The translations under genes were made by a program, and so were the position numbers. Of a DNA stretch of 64,000 nucleotides, positions 44,417-53,220 are shown piece after piece. The notes under the pieces are model-generated. The model worked only from the letters and a program-made list of their open reading frames with translations. It was not told the DNA's origin and did not search any database. Source of the stretch: Allobosea sp. (GTDB lineage Bacteria > Pseudomonadota > Alphaproteobacteria > Rhizobiales > Beijerinckiaceae); the NCBI RefSeq assembly GCF_017308075.1, contig NZ_JAFKFX010000027.1, positions 62,001-126,000 on the forward strand, in the 5' to 3' direction. Numbering within the stretch: position 1 is the first letter of the stretch; each line of letters begins with the position of its first letter.

Positions 44417-45637
44417 ATGTTCCTTCTCAACCAGCACCCTGATCATGGCGGGCAGCTCGCCCCTGTCGACGCGGAAACGCTTGGCGTCGCCGCTGCGGAC
44501 GAGGTCGAGCGCTTCCTGTCCCACCGGCAAAATCACGCGATCACGCCGCTCCATCTCCTCCCCGGACTCGCTGCCGAGCTCGGCATCGGCGAGCTCGCGG
44601 TGAAGGATGAGGGTCAGCGGCTCGGCCTCGGCAGCTTCAAGGCGCTGGGCGGTGCCTATGCCGTCATACGGCTCGTGCTCGAAGAGGCGACGAAGCGCCT
44701 CGGCCGCCCCGTCGATGTCGCGGAACTGCATGCGCCCGAGGTCGCGGCGGTCGCGGCCAGCATGAGTTTCGCCTGCGCGACGGACGGCAATCACGGACGC
44801 TCGGTGGCGCAGGGTGCGGCGCTCGTCGGCGCAAGAGCGGTGATCTTCGTGCATGGCGGGGTCAGCGACGAGCGCGTCGCGGCGATCGCCCGTTTCGGCG
44901 CCGAGATGCGCCGGGTGGCCGGGACCTATGACGATTCGGTTCTGGAAGCCTCGCGCGTGGCGAAGAAGCAGGGCTGGACCGTCGTCTCGGACACCTCCTG
45001 GCCGGGCTATGAGCGGATTCCCGGTCTCGTGATGCAGGGCTACACGGTGATCGTGCGCGAGGCCCTGAAACAGCTCGACCATCCTCCGACGCATGTCTTC
45101 GTCCAGGCCGGGGTCGGCGGGATCGCCGCGGCGCTCGCGGCCCATCTCGCCCTCGCTCTCGGCGACCGGCGGCCGATCTTCGTCGTCGTCGACCCGGCCC
45201 GCGCCGCCTGCATCGTCGAGACCGCGAAGGCCGGCCAACCGGTCAAGGTCGCGCACGGCGAACCGACGGTGATGGCGATGCTCGAATGCTATGAGCCGTC
45301 TCCCATCGCCTGGCGCGTGCTGTCGCGCGTCGCCGACGCGTTCATGACGGTCGAGGATGCCGACGCGGTCGCCGTGATGAATCGCTTGGCCCGCCCCTCG
45401 GCCGGCGACCCGGCGATTGTCGCCGGCGAGAGCGGCGGGGCCGGCCTCGCCGGGCTTCGCCGCGCCGCGGCCGATCCGGCGATACGCGCCGCGCTGCGGC
45501 TCGACGCCTCGTCGCGCGTCCTCGTCGTCAACACCGAAGGCGCGACCGATCCCGGCCGCTACGAAGTCCTCGTCGGACTTTCGCCGGGTGCGGTAGGCTC
45601 ATCCAACCCGATGTCAGCGCGACAAGGCGGCTTCTGA
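44417..45637 (+). CDS. dpaL: Diaminopropionate ammonia-lyase
   Basis: PLP enzyme of 406 residues that splits 2,3-diaminopropionate into pyruvate and two ammonia. Fold-type II lysine K75 in GLGSFKALGGAYAV, which fits the E. coli DpaL (YgeX) active site, the SFACATDGNHGRSVA substrate/PLP loop, and family segments DTSWPGYERIPGLVMQGY and GVGGIAAALAAHL. The TGA overlaps the next ATG (TGATG), so it is coupled to an M20D amidohydrolase. The pair suggests release of diaminopropionate from an N-acyl form and then its breakdown. Confidence 0.92.
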   Translation: MFLLNQHPDHGGQLAPVDAETLGVAAADEVERFLSHRQNHAITPLHLLPGLAAELGIGELAVKDEGQRLGLGSFKALGGAYAVIRLVLEEATKRLGRPVDVAELHAPEVAAVAASMSFACATDGNHGRSVAQGAALVGARAVIFVHGGVSDERVAAIARFGAEMRRVAGTYDDSVLEASRVAKKQGWTVVSDTSWPGYERIPGLVMQGYTVIVREALKQLDHPPTHVFVQAGVGGIAAALAAHLALALGDRRPIFVVVDPARAACIVETAKAGQPVKVAHGEPTVMAMLECYEPSPIAWRVLSRVADAFMTVEDADAVAVMNRLARPSAGDPAIVAGESGGAGLAGLRRAAADPAIRAALRLDASSRVLVVNTEGATDPGRYEVLVGLSPGAVGSSNPMSARQGGF

Positions 45638-46800
45638 TGGCCAAGCTCGATCACGGCATCCTCCAGGGTGAAATGACGGGCTGGCGCCGCCAGCTGCATG
45701 CCAATCCCGAATTCGGCTTCGAGGAGAAGCGGACCGCGGCTTTCGTCGCCGCCAAGCTGCGCGAATTCGGCCTCGACGATGTCACTGAGGGCATCGGCGG
45801 GACCGGCGTGGTCGGGACTCTGAAGCGCGGCAGCGGCAACCGCTCGATCGCCTTGCGGGCCGATATGGACGCGCTGCGCATCACCGAGCAGGGCGACCAT
45901 GCCCATCGCTCGCGCTCGCCCGGAATCATGCATGCCTGCGGCCATGACGGCCATACGACGATGCTTCTGGGGGCCGCCAAGCTGCTCGCCGAGGAAGGCG
46001 GCTTCGACGGCACGGTGCGCTTCCTGTTCCAGCCGGCCGAGGAATGGGGCAAGGGCGCGCTCGCCATGCTGGCCGACGGGCTGCTCGAACGCTTCCCCTT
46101 CGAGGAGATCTACGGGCTGCACAATGCCCCGGGCCTCGCGATCGGGCGGTTCCAGACGCGGGCCGGCCCGTTCATGTCGGCCGAGGACAATTTCGAGATC
46201 GTGCTCAGGGGCGTCGGCGGCCATGCCGCGCGCCCGCATTCGGGCAATGAGGTCCTGGTCGCAGCCTGCGCGCTCGTCACCAATCTCCAGACCATCGTCG
46301 CGCGCCGTCTGAGCCCGACGGATATCGGCGTCGTCTCGGTGACCGAACTGCTGACGGACGGAACGCGCAACGCCCTGCCCGGTCTGGCGCGCATTCTCGG
46401 CGATGCCCGCAGCTTCCGCCCCGAGATCAGCGCGGCGATCGAGAAACAGATGGGCGTGATCGTCGCGGGCACGGCGCTGGCCTACAATGTCACCGCCGAG
46501 CTGAGCTATACGCGCGAATTCGTGCCGCTGGTGAATGACGAGGCGCTGGTGCAGGAGGCACTCACCGCCGCCCGCACGGTGTTCGGGGATGACGGCGTCG
46601 CCGTCGCGCGCGAGCCGATGACCGGCTCGGAGGACTTCGCGCGCTTTCTCGAGCATGTCCCGGGCTGTTTTGCCTATGTCGGCAATGGCGAAGCGTCCTC
46701 GCCGCTGCACAACCCGACCTATGATTTCGACGATGAGGGCCTGATCCACGGCGCGCGCTTCCACGCCGCGATCACGCGCCAGCGCCTTCGTCCGGCATAG
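45637..46800 (+). CDS. M20D-family amidohydrolase (N-acyl amino acid hydrolase)
   Basis: Zinc- or manganese-dependent hydrolase of 387 residues, hippuricase/IAA-amino acid hydrolase type. Metal ligands are seen in MHACGHDGHTTMLL, FLFQPAEEWGKGA and the C-terminal SEDFARFLEH. Its dimerisation domain includes GVGGHAARPHSGNE. The family removes acyl groups (acetyl, benzoyl and similar) from amino acids. Coupled to dpaL, so its natural substrate may be an N-acyl-2,3-diaminopropionate; this is inference. Confidence 0.9.
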   Translation: MAKLDHGILQGEMTGWRRQLHANPEFGFEEKRTAAFVAAKLREFGLDDVTEGIGGTGVVGTLKRGSGNRSIALRADMDALRITEQGDHAHRSRSPGIMHACGHDGHTTMLLGAAKLLAEEGGFDGTVRFLFQPAEEWGKGALAMLADGLLERFPFEEIYGLHNAPGLAIGRFQTRAGPFMSAEDNFEIVLRGVGGHAARPHSGNEVLVAACALVTNLQTIVARRLSPTDIGVVSVTELLTDGTRNALPGLARILGDARSFRPEISAAIEKQMGVIVAGTALAYNVTAELSYTREFVPLVNDEALVQEALTAARTVFGDDGVAVAREPMTGSEDFARFLEHVPGCFAYVGNGEASSPLHNPTYDFDDEGLIHGARFHAAITRQRLRPA

Positions 46801-46821
46801 GCCACCAGCCGTCCGCCGATG

Positions 46822-46867
46822 CCGCACGCTGCCGCCTCGCCGGAGGCGCCGGCGCGGCAGCGTGCGG
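46822..46867 (+). other. Strong hairpin between the amidohydrolase and binding-protein genes
   Basis: Perfect 14-bp stem (46822-46835 with 46854-46867) with an 18-base loop that can itself pair. No T-run, so probably an mRNA-stabilising or partial attenuator structure that lets the binding protein be made in excess. Confidence 0.65.
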
Positions 46868-46936
46868 GCGGTAGCGCCACGCTTTGCGCAGATGACCCCA
46901 TAGAAAAACAAGCAACGACAATCGGAGGATCGAACG

Positions 46937-47944
46937 ATGAGAGCTATTACAGCCGCAGCAATTCTTGTGGCGACGATGTCCGGTGCCGCGAACGCCAGCA
47001 CCCTCGAGAACGTAACCAAGCGCGGCACGCTCAAATGCAGCTCGTCGGTCGGCACGCCCGGCTTCGCCATCCCCGACAAGAGCGGCAAATATGTCGGCCT
47101 CGACATCGATTTCTGCCGGGCCATCGCCTCGGCGATCTTCGGCGACCCCGACAAGATCTCGATCGTCCCGCTGAGCCCCGCAGCGCGTTTCACAGCGCTT
47201 CAGACCGGCGAGGTCGATGTGCTGTTCAACACGACCACCTGGACCCTGGGCCGGGAAGCAACCAACGGCATCCTGTTCGCAGGCGTGAACTATTATGACG
47301 GTCAGGGCATCATGGTGCGTTCCGGGGAAGTCCAGAGCGCCAAGGAACTCAACGGCGCGACGATCTGCACCAATCAGGGCTCGACCACCGAACTGAACCT
47401 GACCGACTTCTTTCGCATCAATAAGCTCAAGAACGAGATCGTCGCCTATTCCTCGCAGGAAGAGGCCGCCCAGGCCTACCAGGCCGGCCGCTGCGATGCG
47501 TTCAGCTCCGACCGTTCGGTCCTCTATGCGTTCCGGACCAAGCTCACCGAGCCCGAGAAGCACACGATCCTGAACGAGACGCTCTCCAAGGAGCCGCTCG
47601 GCCTAGCCGTCCGGCAGGGCGACGACCAATGGTACAACATCGTCAAATGGGCCGCCCATGCCCTGCATGCCGCCGAGGAATTCGGCCTGACCTCGGCCAA
47701 TATCGCGGAAACCGCGAGCACCACGGCCAATCCGAACATCCTCCGACTCATCGGCAAGGAAGGAAAGCTCGGCGACGCGCTCGGCCTGCCGAATGAGTGG
47801 GCCTACAATATCGTCCTGAAGGTCGGCTCCTATGCCGAGGTCTTCGAGCGGAACATCGGCAAGGACAGCCCGCTCAAGATCAAGCGCGGCATCAACGCAT
47901 CATGGAAGGACGGCGGTCTGCACTACGCCCCGCCGATCCGCTGA
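46937..47944 (+). CDS. Amino-acid ABC transporter substrate-binding protein (AapJ/BztA type)
   Basis: Periplasmic binding protein of 335 residues with a signal peptide (MRAITAAAILVATMSGAANA). The mature sequence is typical of AapJ-like proteins: VTKRGTLKCSSSVGTPGFAIPD, GLDIDFCRAIASAIFGD and EVDVLFNTTTWTLGREATNG. It captures general polar amino acids for an ABC importer. No permease or ATPase genes follow, so it must use a transporter encoded elsewhere. Its place after dpaL suggests it collects the substrate of this pathway. Confidence 0.92.
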   Translation: MRAITAAAILVATMSGAANASTLENVTKRGTLKCSSSVGTPGFAIPDKSGKYVGLDIDFCRAIASAIFGDPDKISIVPLSPAARFTALQTGEVDVLFNTTTWTLGREATNGILFAGVNYYDGQGIMVRSGEVQSAKELNGATICTNQGSTTELNLTDFFRINKLKNEIVAYSSQEEAAQAYQAGRCDAFSSDRSVLYAFRTKLTEPEKHTILNETLSKEPLGLAVRQGDDQWYNIVKWAAHALHAAEEFGLTSANIAETASTTANPNILRLIGKEGKLGDALGLPNEWAYNIVLKVGSYAEVFERNIGKDSPLKIKRGINASWKDGGLHYAPPIR

Positions 47945-47992
47945 CACCCAAGCTCACAGCGCGGCGAGGAAGCGACTGCTTCAGCCGTAACG

Positions 47993-48022
47993 ATCTCGCC
48001 GGCGGCTCGCCGCCGGCGAGAT
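47993..48022 (+). terminator. Strong terminator hairpin after the binding-protein gene
   Basis: Perfect 13-bp stem (47993-48005 with 48010-48022, ATCTCGCCGGCGG arms), CTCG tetraloop, followed by the T-rich TTGCTTTCG. Confidence 0.75.
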
Positions 48023-48198
48023 TTGCTTTCGTCTGGCGTCGAGCGCCAGCCTGGTTGCTGCGGCCACGATGACGATCCCCCGGAGCGAGCCGAACGGGCG
48101 AATTTGTTGAGCGCGCGATCTGAGGGTATGGGAGGCGGGACCAGGCGCCCGATCGGCGCCGGACGATCTCGCAAAGACCCAGACGAAGGCCCGACACG

Positions 48199-48441
48199 AT
48201 GACCGACACCCTGCCCGACCGGCTCTCCTCGAACCCGAACAGCCCCTACTATAATGAGGAGCTGCTCGCGCGTGACATCGGCGTGCGCTTCAAGGGCGTC
48301 GAGAAGACCAATGTCGAGGAGTACTGCATCAGCGAGGGCTGGGTGCGCCTGACCGCCGGCAACGCCAAGGACCGCCACGGCAACCCGATGACGGTCAAGC
48401 TCAAGGGCGAGGTCGAGCCTTATTTCCGCAAGGCCGAGTGA
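48199..48441 (+). CDS. DUF3297 family protein
   Basis: Small conserved protein of 80 residues: starts MTDTLPDRLSSNPNSPYYNE, then GVRFKGVEKTNVEEYCISEGW and a basic end VKLKGEVEPYFRK. This matches DUF3297, found in many proteobacteria and of unknown function, probably cytoplasmic. ATG at 48199. Convergent with the GNAT gene downstream (19-base gap). Confidence 0.9.
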   Translation: MTDTLPDRLSSNPNSPYYNEELLARDIGVRFKGVEKTNVEEYCISEGWVRLTAGNAKDRHGNPMTVKLKGEVEPYFRKAE

Positions 48442-48460
48442 CAATCCGCCGTCGCCCGCC

Positions 48461-49003
48461 TCAGGCCGGCGACGGCAATGCCTTGTAGAAGAAGGTCGAG
48501 CCGCAGTCTCGGCCGTCCGGCATCAGCGCATAGCGCGGGATCGTGCCGGCTTCCGTCCAGCCCAGCCGGTTGTAGAGACGCCGCGCCGCGCCGGCCTCGT
48601 CAGTGTCGAGCACCAGCAGATCGCGGCCCATGGCGAGCGCCTGTGCCTCGGCTGCCCGCATCAGCGCCTCGCCGATGCCGCGACGCCGGGCCCGCGAATG
48701 CACCAGAACCTTGGCGATCTCGGCCCGGTGCGGCTGGTTCGGCTTGCCGACCGGATGCAATTGCGCCGTGCCGACGATGCCCTCGGCGCCGCGCGCGACG
48801 AACAGCAGGACGGCCCCGGTCTCGACCTGCTCGGCGGTGCCCTGCCAGAAGCGCTCGAAATCGGCCGATGTGTTGAAGTCCATGAAGCCGACCGAGGCGC
48901 CGTTCGCCACGGCATCGCGCAATATCTCGGTCAGCGCCGGAACCGCGGCAGCGGCGCCCGCCCCGTCCAGCCTCTCGATCGCGATTTCAGCGTCTTCCTG
49001 CAT
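48461..49003 (-). CDS. GNAT-family N-acetyltransferase
   Basis: Acetyltransferase of 180 residues. Acetyl-CoA motif A is VLVHSRARRRGIGEALMRAAE, followed by LLVLDTDEAGAARRLYNRLGW, typical of GNAT enzymes of the phosphinothricin/aminoglycoside-like group. The acceptor is unknown. GGAGG ribosome site directly before ATG 49003. Confidence 0.88.
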   Translation of the reverse strand: MQEDAEIAIERLDGAGAAAAVPALTEILRDAVANGASVGFMDFNTSADFERFWQGTAEQVETGAVLLFVARGAEGIVGTAQLHPVGKPNQPHRAEIAKVLVHSRARRRGIGEALMRAAEAQALAMGRDLLVLDTDEAGAARRLYNRLGWTEAGTIPRYALMPDGRDCGSTFFYKALPSPA

Positions 49004-49253
49004 TTTTCCTCCGGCCTTCGTACAAGATCGGCATCTCGTCCATCAAGCAAGATTTATTCCATTATGATGGACGCGCATGGCGAGATGCCTGCTCGTCGGC
49101 CGAGGCGGACCAAGTCTCAACCCGGACTTTACGATGTTCGGCGATTCCGGTTCTCTCGCGGCCAAGCCAGTCAGGTGCTTACCGAAAAGTCACTCCGCGC
49201 CGCTTTGCTGGCGGGGAAGACGCCGGGGACGGCGCCGACGCAGGGAGGCGTCG

Positions 49254-50021
49254 ATGAACAGAGGGCTGGAGTTGATCGGGCGCTCGCTGGTGCGCTTCAT
49301 CACCCGCGGCAAGCCGCAGGCCGGACCGGTCGACGCCAAGGCGCTGGCGCGGATGCGGACGGCACTGCGGCCCGGAGACGTGCTCCTGGTCGAAGGCAGC
49401 ATGAAGGTCTCGGCCGCGATCAAATATCTGACGCAGTCGACCTGGTCGCATGCCGCGCTCTATGTCGGCGATACCGGAAAATTCAGCCCCGAGGGCGAGC
49501 CGCTGGAGCTCGCCGAGGTCGAGATGGATGTCGGCTGCGTGCTCTCGCCGCTGGCGAAATACGGTGCTTTCGGCACGCGGATCTGCCGGCCGCAGGCGCT
49601 CGACCGCGAGGGCCGCCGGATCGCCGTCGACTACGTGCTCGACCGGCTGGGAATGCAATATGACCTGAAGAACATCCTCGATCTCGCGCGCTGGCTCTTC
49701 CCGCTGCCCTGGGCGCCGGCCAGCTGGCGCCGGCGGATGATCGCGCTCGGCTCGGGCGACCCGACGCGGGCGATCTGCTCGACGCTGATCGCGCAGGCTT
49801 TCGAGGCGGCGCGTTATCCGGTTCTGCCGACGATCGAATACGCCCAGGCCATGGGCGAGGAGGACTATCGCGAGATCCTGCACATCCGGCATCACTCGCT
49901 CTACATGCCGCGCGACTTCGACATTTCGCCCTATTTTGCCGTGGTGAAGCCGACGCTGGAGGCGGGCTTCGACTACAAGGCGCTGAACTGGGCGCAGGAA
50001 CGCCTGCTGGCGGCACAATAG
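49254..50021 (+). CDS. YiiX/DUF830-like permuted papain-fold (NlpC/P60-like) protein
   Basis: Protein of 255 residues. It has the circularly permuted NlpC/P60 layout: a His in TQSTWSHAALYVGD near the N-terminus and the nucleophile Cys in RAICSTLIAQAFEAARYP later on. Such proteins are thought to be amidases or lipid hydrolases/acyltransferases acting on membranes or peptidoglycan. No signal peptide is evident. Strong AGGGAGG ribosome site. About 96 bases before lepA, so the two might share a transcript. Upstream 49004-49253 holds no supported gene. Confidence 0.82.
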   Translation: MNRGLELIGRSLVRFITRGKPQAGPVDAKALARMRTALRPGDVLLVEGSMKVSAAIKYLTQSTWSHAALYVGDTGKFSPEGEPLELAEVEMDVGCVLSPLAKYGAFGTRICRPQALDREGRRIAVDYVLDRLGMQYDLKNILDLARWLFPLPWAPASWRRRMIALGSGDPTRAICSTLIAQAFEAARYPVLPTIEYAQAMGEEDYREILHIRHHSLYMPRDFDISPYFAVVKPTLEAGFDYKALNWAQERLLAAQ

Positions 50022-50117
50022 CGCCGGGCACGCCGCTGGCCCTGCCCCTGCAAGGATCATTGCGCAGAGCCATCGCAAACCCTTGGCGCAACCCGCGCGC
50101 ACTGCTATCTGCGGCCG

Positions 50118-51923
50118 ATGAGCACCCGCAGCTTCGACAACATCCGCAACTTCTCGATCGTGGCCCATATCGACCACGGGAAGTCGACCCTCGCCGACCG
50201 GCTGATCCAGCAGACCGGCACGGTCGCCGCACGCGACATGAGCGAGCAGATCCTCGACTCGATGGACATCGAGAAGGAGCGCGGCATCACCATCAAGGCG
50301 CAGACCGTCCGGCTGGATTACAAGGCCAAGAACGGCAAGGATTACATCCTGAACCTGATGGATACGCCCGGGCACGTCGACTTCGCCTATGAGGTCTCGC
50401 GCTCGCTGGCCGCCTGCGAGGGCTCGCTGCTGGTCGTCGACGCCTCGCAGGGCGTCGAGGCGCAGACGCTGGCGAATGTCTATCAGGCACTCGACGCCAA
50501 TCACGAGATCGTCACCGTCCTCAACAAGATCGACCTGCCGGCCGCCGATCCCGAGCGGATCAAGGAGCAGATCGAGGATGTGATCGGCCTCGACGCCTCG
50601 GACGCCGTGCCGATCTCGGCCAAGACCGGCCTCAACATCGAGGGCGTGCTCGAAGCGATCGTCGAGAAGTTGCCGGCGCCGAAGGGCGACCCGGACGCCT
50701 CGCTCAAGGCGATGCTGGTCGATTCCTGGTATGACGCCTATCTCGGCGTCGTCGTCCTGGTGCGCATCATCGACGGCGTGCTGAAGAAGGGCATGTCGAT
50801 CCGGATGATGCGGGCCAATGCCAGCTATGGCGTCGACCGCGTCGGCGTGTTCAAGCCGAAGATGACCGAGGTCAAGGAGCTCGGCCCCGGCGAGGTCGGC
50901 TTCTTCACCGCCTCGATCAAGGAGGTCGCGGACACCGCGGTCGGCGACACCATCACCGATGACCGCAAGCCGGTCGCCGAGCCGCTGCCGGGCTTCAAGC
51001 CGGTGCAGCCGGTGGTGTTCTGCGGCATCTTCCCGGTCGACGCCGCCGATTTCGAATTGCTGCGCGGCGCCATGTCGAAGCTGCGCCTGAACGATGCCTC
51101 CTTCTCCTATGAGATGGAGACCTCGGCGGCGCTCGGCTTCGGCTTCCGCTGCGGCTTCCTCGGGCTCCTGCATCTGGAGATCATCCAGGAGCGGCTCGAA
51201 CGCGAGTTCAACCTCGACCTGATCTCGACCGCGCCCTCGGTCGTCTATCATCTCAAGCTGCGCGACGGCACGGTGCTGGAGCTGCACAACCCGGCCGACA
51301 TGCCGGATGTGATGAAGATCGAGGCGATCGAGGAGCCCTGGATCCGGGCGACGATCTTCACCCCCGACGAATATCTCGGCTCGGTGCTGAAGCTCTGCCA
51401 GGATCGGCGCGGCCTTCAGATCGATCTCGGCTATGTCGGCAGCCGCGCCAAGGTGGTCTACGACCTGCCGCTGAACGAGGTGGTGTTCGATTTCTACGAC
51501 CGGCTGAAGTCGATCTCGAAGGGCTATGCCTCCTTCGACTACCAGATCACCGATTATCGCGAGGGCGACCTCGTGCGCATGTCGATCCTGGTCAATGCCG
51601 AGCCGGTCGACGCGCTCTCCATGCTGGTGCACCGTACCAGGGCCGAATCCCGCGGCCGCGCCATGTGCGAGAAGCTCAAGGAACTGATCCCGCCGCATAT
51701 GTTCCAGATCCCGGTGCAGGCGGCGATCGGCGGCAAGATCATCGCCCGCGAGACGATCCGGGCGCTGCGCAAGGACGTGACTGCGAAGTGCTATGGCGGC
51801 GACGCCTCGCGCAAGCGCAAGCTCCTCGACAAGCAGAAGGAAGGCAAGAAGCGGATGCGGCAGTTCGGCCGCGTCGAGATTCCGCAGGAAGCCTTCATCG
51901 CCGCCCTCAAGATGGACGACTGA
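50118..51923 (+). CDS. lepA: LepA (EF4), elongation factor 4
   Basis: Ribosome-bound GTPase of 601 residues that can back-translocate stalled ribosomes. G1 [14 protein letters not shown]2 RGITI, G3 DTPGH, G4 NKID. EF-G-like domains follow, and the LepA-specific C-terminal domain ends with a basic stretch ([21 protein letters not shown]). Start [20 protein letters not shown] is typical. A small hairpin just after the stop (51931-51956) may end transcription. Confidence 0.97.
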   Translation: MSTRSFDNIRNFSIVAHIDHGKSTLADRLIQQTGTVAARDMSEQILDSMDIEKERGITIKAQTVRLDYKAKNGKDYILNLMDTPGHVDFAYEVSRSLAACEGSLLVVDASQGVEAQTLANVYQALDANHEIVTVLNKIDLPAADPERIKEQIEDVIGLDASDAVPISAKTGLNIEGVLEAIVEKLPAPKGDPDASLKAMLVDSWYDAYLGVVVLVRIIDGVLKKGMSIRMMRANASYGVDRVGVFKPKMTEVKELGPGEVGFFTASIKEVADTAVGDTITDDRKPVAEPLPGFKPVQPVVFCGIFPVDAADFELLRGAMSKLRLNDASFSYEMETSAALGFGFRCGFLGLLHLEIIQERLEREFNLDLISTAPSVVYHLKLRDGTVLELHNPADMPDVMKIEAIEEPWIRATIFTPDEYLGSVLKLCQDRRGLQIDLGYVGSRAKVVYDLPLNEVVFDFYDRLKSISKGYASFDYQITDYREGDLVRMSILVNAEPVDALSMLVHRTRAESRGRAMCEKLKELIPPHMFQIPVQAAIGGKIIARETIRALRKDVTAKCYGGDASRKRKLLDKQKEGKKRMRQFGRVEIPQEAFIAALKMDD

Positions 51924-51956
51924 GAACCGCAGGCCGCGCGCGAAAGCACGCGGCCT

Positions 51957-51981
51957 GGAACCAAAAGCCCTCCTCGACGTT
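51957..51981 (+). promoter_or_regulatory. Predicted sigma-EcfG promoter before the tyrosine-rich Tat protein
   Basis: GGAAC 51957-51961, 16-bp spacer, CGTT 51978-51981, 31 bases before the start. A hairpin (51931-51938 with 51949-51956) abuts the -35 and may insulate it from lepA. Confidence 0.72.
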
Positions 51982-52012
51982 GATTCTCGCCCTTGGAAGG
52001 GAGGACAGCATC

Positions 52013-52348
52013 GTGGACAGACGCTCTTTCCTCGGAAGCCTGATCGGTGCCCTGGCGGCAGCGGGCTTCGCATCGGCAGGTCTGGCGGCCCAGCCGCAGA
52101 AAGCCGCGCCGGCAACGCCGCGCCGGCCGGAAGCCGCACCCGAGATCGACGCCGAAGCGCTCGACAAGACCGAGGCCGACTACGCCCAGTACTATTATTA
52201 CGGCCCCCGACGCCGCTATTGGCGGAGACCGTATTATGGCTATGGCCCGCGCTTTTACGGGCCACGCTACTACCGGCCCTACCCCTATTACCGACCCTAT
52301 GGCTATCGGCCCTATCGCCGCTATTACGGCCCACGCTACTACTGGTAG
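52013..52348 (+). CDS. Tat-exported tyrosine/arginine/proline-rich small protein
   Basis: Protein of 111 residues beginning with GTG and a GGGAGG ribosome site. The N-terminus DRRSFLGSLIGALAAAGFA is a twin-arginine signal, cleaved near LAA-QPQ. The C-terminal half is a low-complexity repeat rich in Tyr, Arg, Pro and Gly (for example YYRPYGYRPYRRYYGPRYYW), which looks like a structural cell-envelope or nucleic-acid/polysaccharide-binding peptide. A predicted EcfG promoter stands 31 bases upstream, linking it to the general stress response. No enzymatic motif. Function unknown. Confidence 0.75.
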   Translation: MDRRSFLGSLIGALAAAGFASAGLAAQPQKAAPATPRRPEAAPEIDAEALDKTEADYAQYYYYGPRRRYWRRPYYGYGPRFYGPRYYRPYPYYRPYGYRPYRRYYGPRYYW

Positions 52349-52369
52349 CCGCCCCGTCCGAAGCCATGC

Positions 52370-52396
52370 CCCGGCGCTGCGAGACGCGGCGCCGGG
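52370..52396. terminator. Terminator hairpin between convergent Tyr-rich and HAD genes
   Basis: Eight-bp GC stem (52370-52377 with 52389-52396, CCCGGCGC arms), 11-base loop. Likely bidirectional. Confidence 0.5.
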
Positions 52397-52402
52397 CTTG
52401 CC

Positions 52403-53014
52403 TCAGAGCGCGGCGCCGAGCGCGCGCAACTCGCCTCTGAGGTCGATTGGCTCGCGGAAATGCACCGCCTGCATGCCGACCGAACGCGCGCCCGCGACAT
52501 TCTTCTCGCTGTCGTCGATGAAGATGCAGTCGGAGACATCGAGCCCATAACGCTCGATCAGCACATGGTAGATGGCGGGGTCGGGCTTGAGCAGCCGTTC
52601 ATGGGCGGAAACGATCGCGCCGTCGAAGCTGCGCAGAAAGGGGAAGCGGACCAGGCATTCCGCCCATTTCTCGCGCGAGAAATTGGTGATGGCGTAGACC
52701 TGCTCGCCTTTGGCCTTGAGCTCGGCCAGCACCGCGACGCTGTCCTCGATCACGCCCGGCACGGTCTCGTGCCAACGCTCGTCGAAAGCCCGGATCTCAC
52801 GCTCCCATTCCGGATGCTCGGCAACGAGGAGGGCGACGGCATCCGTCCAGGACCGACCGCGATCCTGCTCGATGTTCCAGGCGGCCGTGCAGACATTCTT
52901 CAGGAACCAGTCGCGATTGGCGTCGTCCGGGATCACGTCCCGGTAAAGATGGAACGGGTCCCAGCGCAGCAGGACGTTACCGACATCGAAAACCACCTTG
53001 GGACTGCGCGACAT
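52403..53014 (-). CDS. HAD-superfamily hydrolase (HAD-IA, YihX-like)
   Basis: Phosphatase-like protein of 203 residues. Nucleophile Asp10 in VVFDVGNVLLRWDP (a DxGN variant seen in YihX-like enzymes), motif II threonine/serine in YAITNFSREKW, lysine in RLLKPDPAIYHVL and acidic motif IV IFIDDSEKNVAGA. Probable sugar-phosphate or nucleotide phosphatase. ATG at 53014 with GGAG upstream; an in-frame ATG 13 codons earlier (53053) has no ribosome site. Confidence 0.88.
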   Translation of the reverse strand: MSRSPKVVFDVGNVLLRWDPFHLYRDVIPDDANRDWFLKNVCTAAWNIEQDRGRSWTDAVALLVAEHPEWEREIRAFDERWHETVPGVIEDSVAVLAELKAKGEQVYAITNFSREKWAECLVRFPFLRSFDGAIVSAHERLLKPDPAIYHVLIERYGLDVSDCIFIDDSEKNVAGARSVGMQAVHFREPIDLRGELRALGAAL

Positions 53015-53220
53015 CGAGCTTCTCCGTTCCGGTGCGGCGAATCGCGGCTGCACATGCGGCCCGAATCGAAACGCAAAGCGTGATCTATGGGAAGCTCAAT
53101 CGGCATGCGCCGATGCAGGACCGGCTCACGGCCACTCACGCGCTTGTGCGCAGAGATGCATGACGCCCGTGGCGAATCTGGCGTATCCGGGTTGCGACCC
53201 CGAGGGCAAAGGGAGCGAGC

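Noticed and set aside
49179-52367. Very long frame antisense to the YiiX-like gene and lepA
   Set aside because: Codon-position shadow of lepA; composition is Arg/Asp/Gly-rich with no domain.
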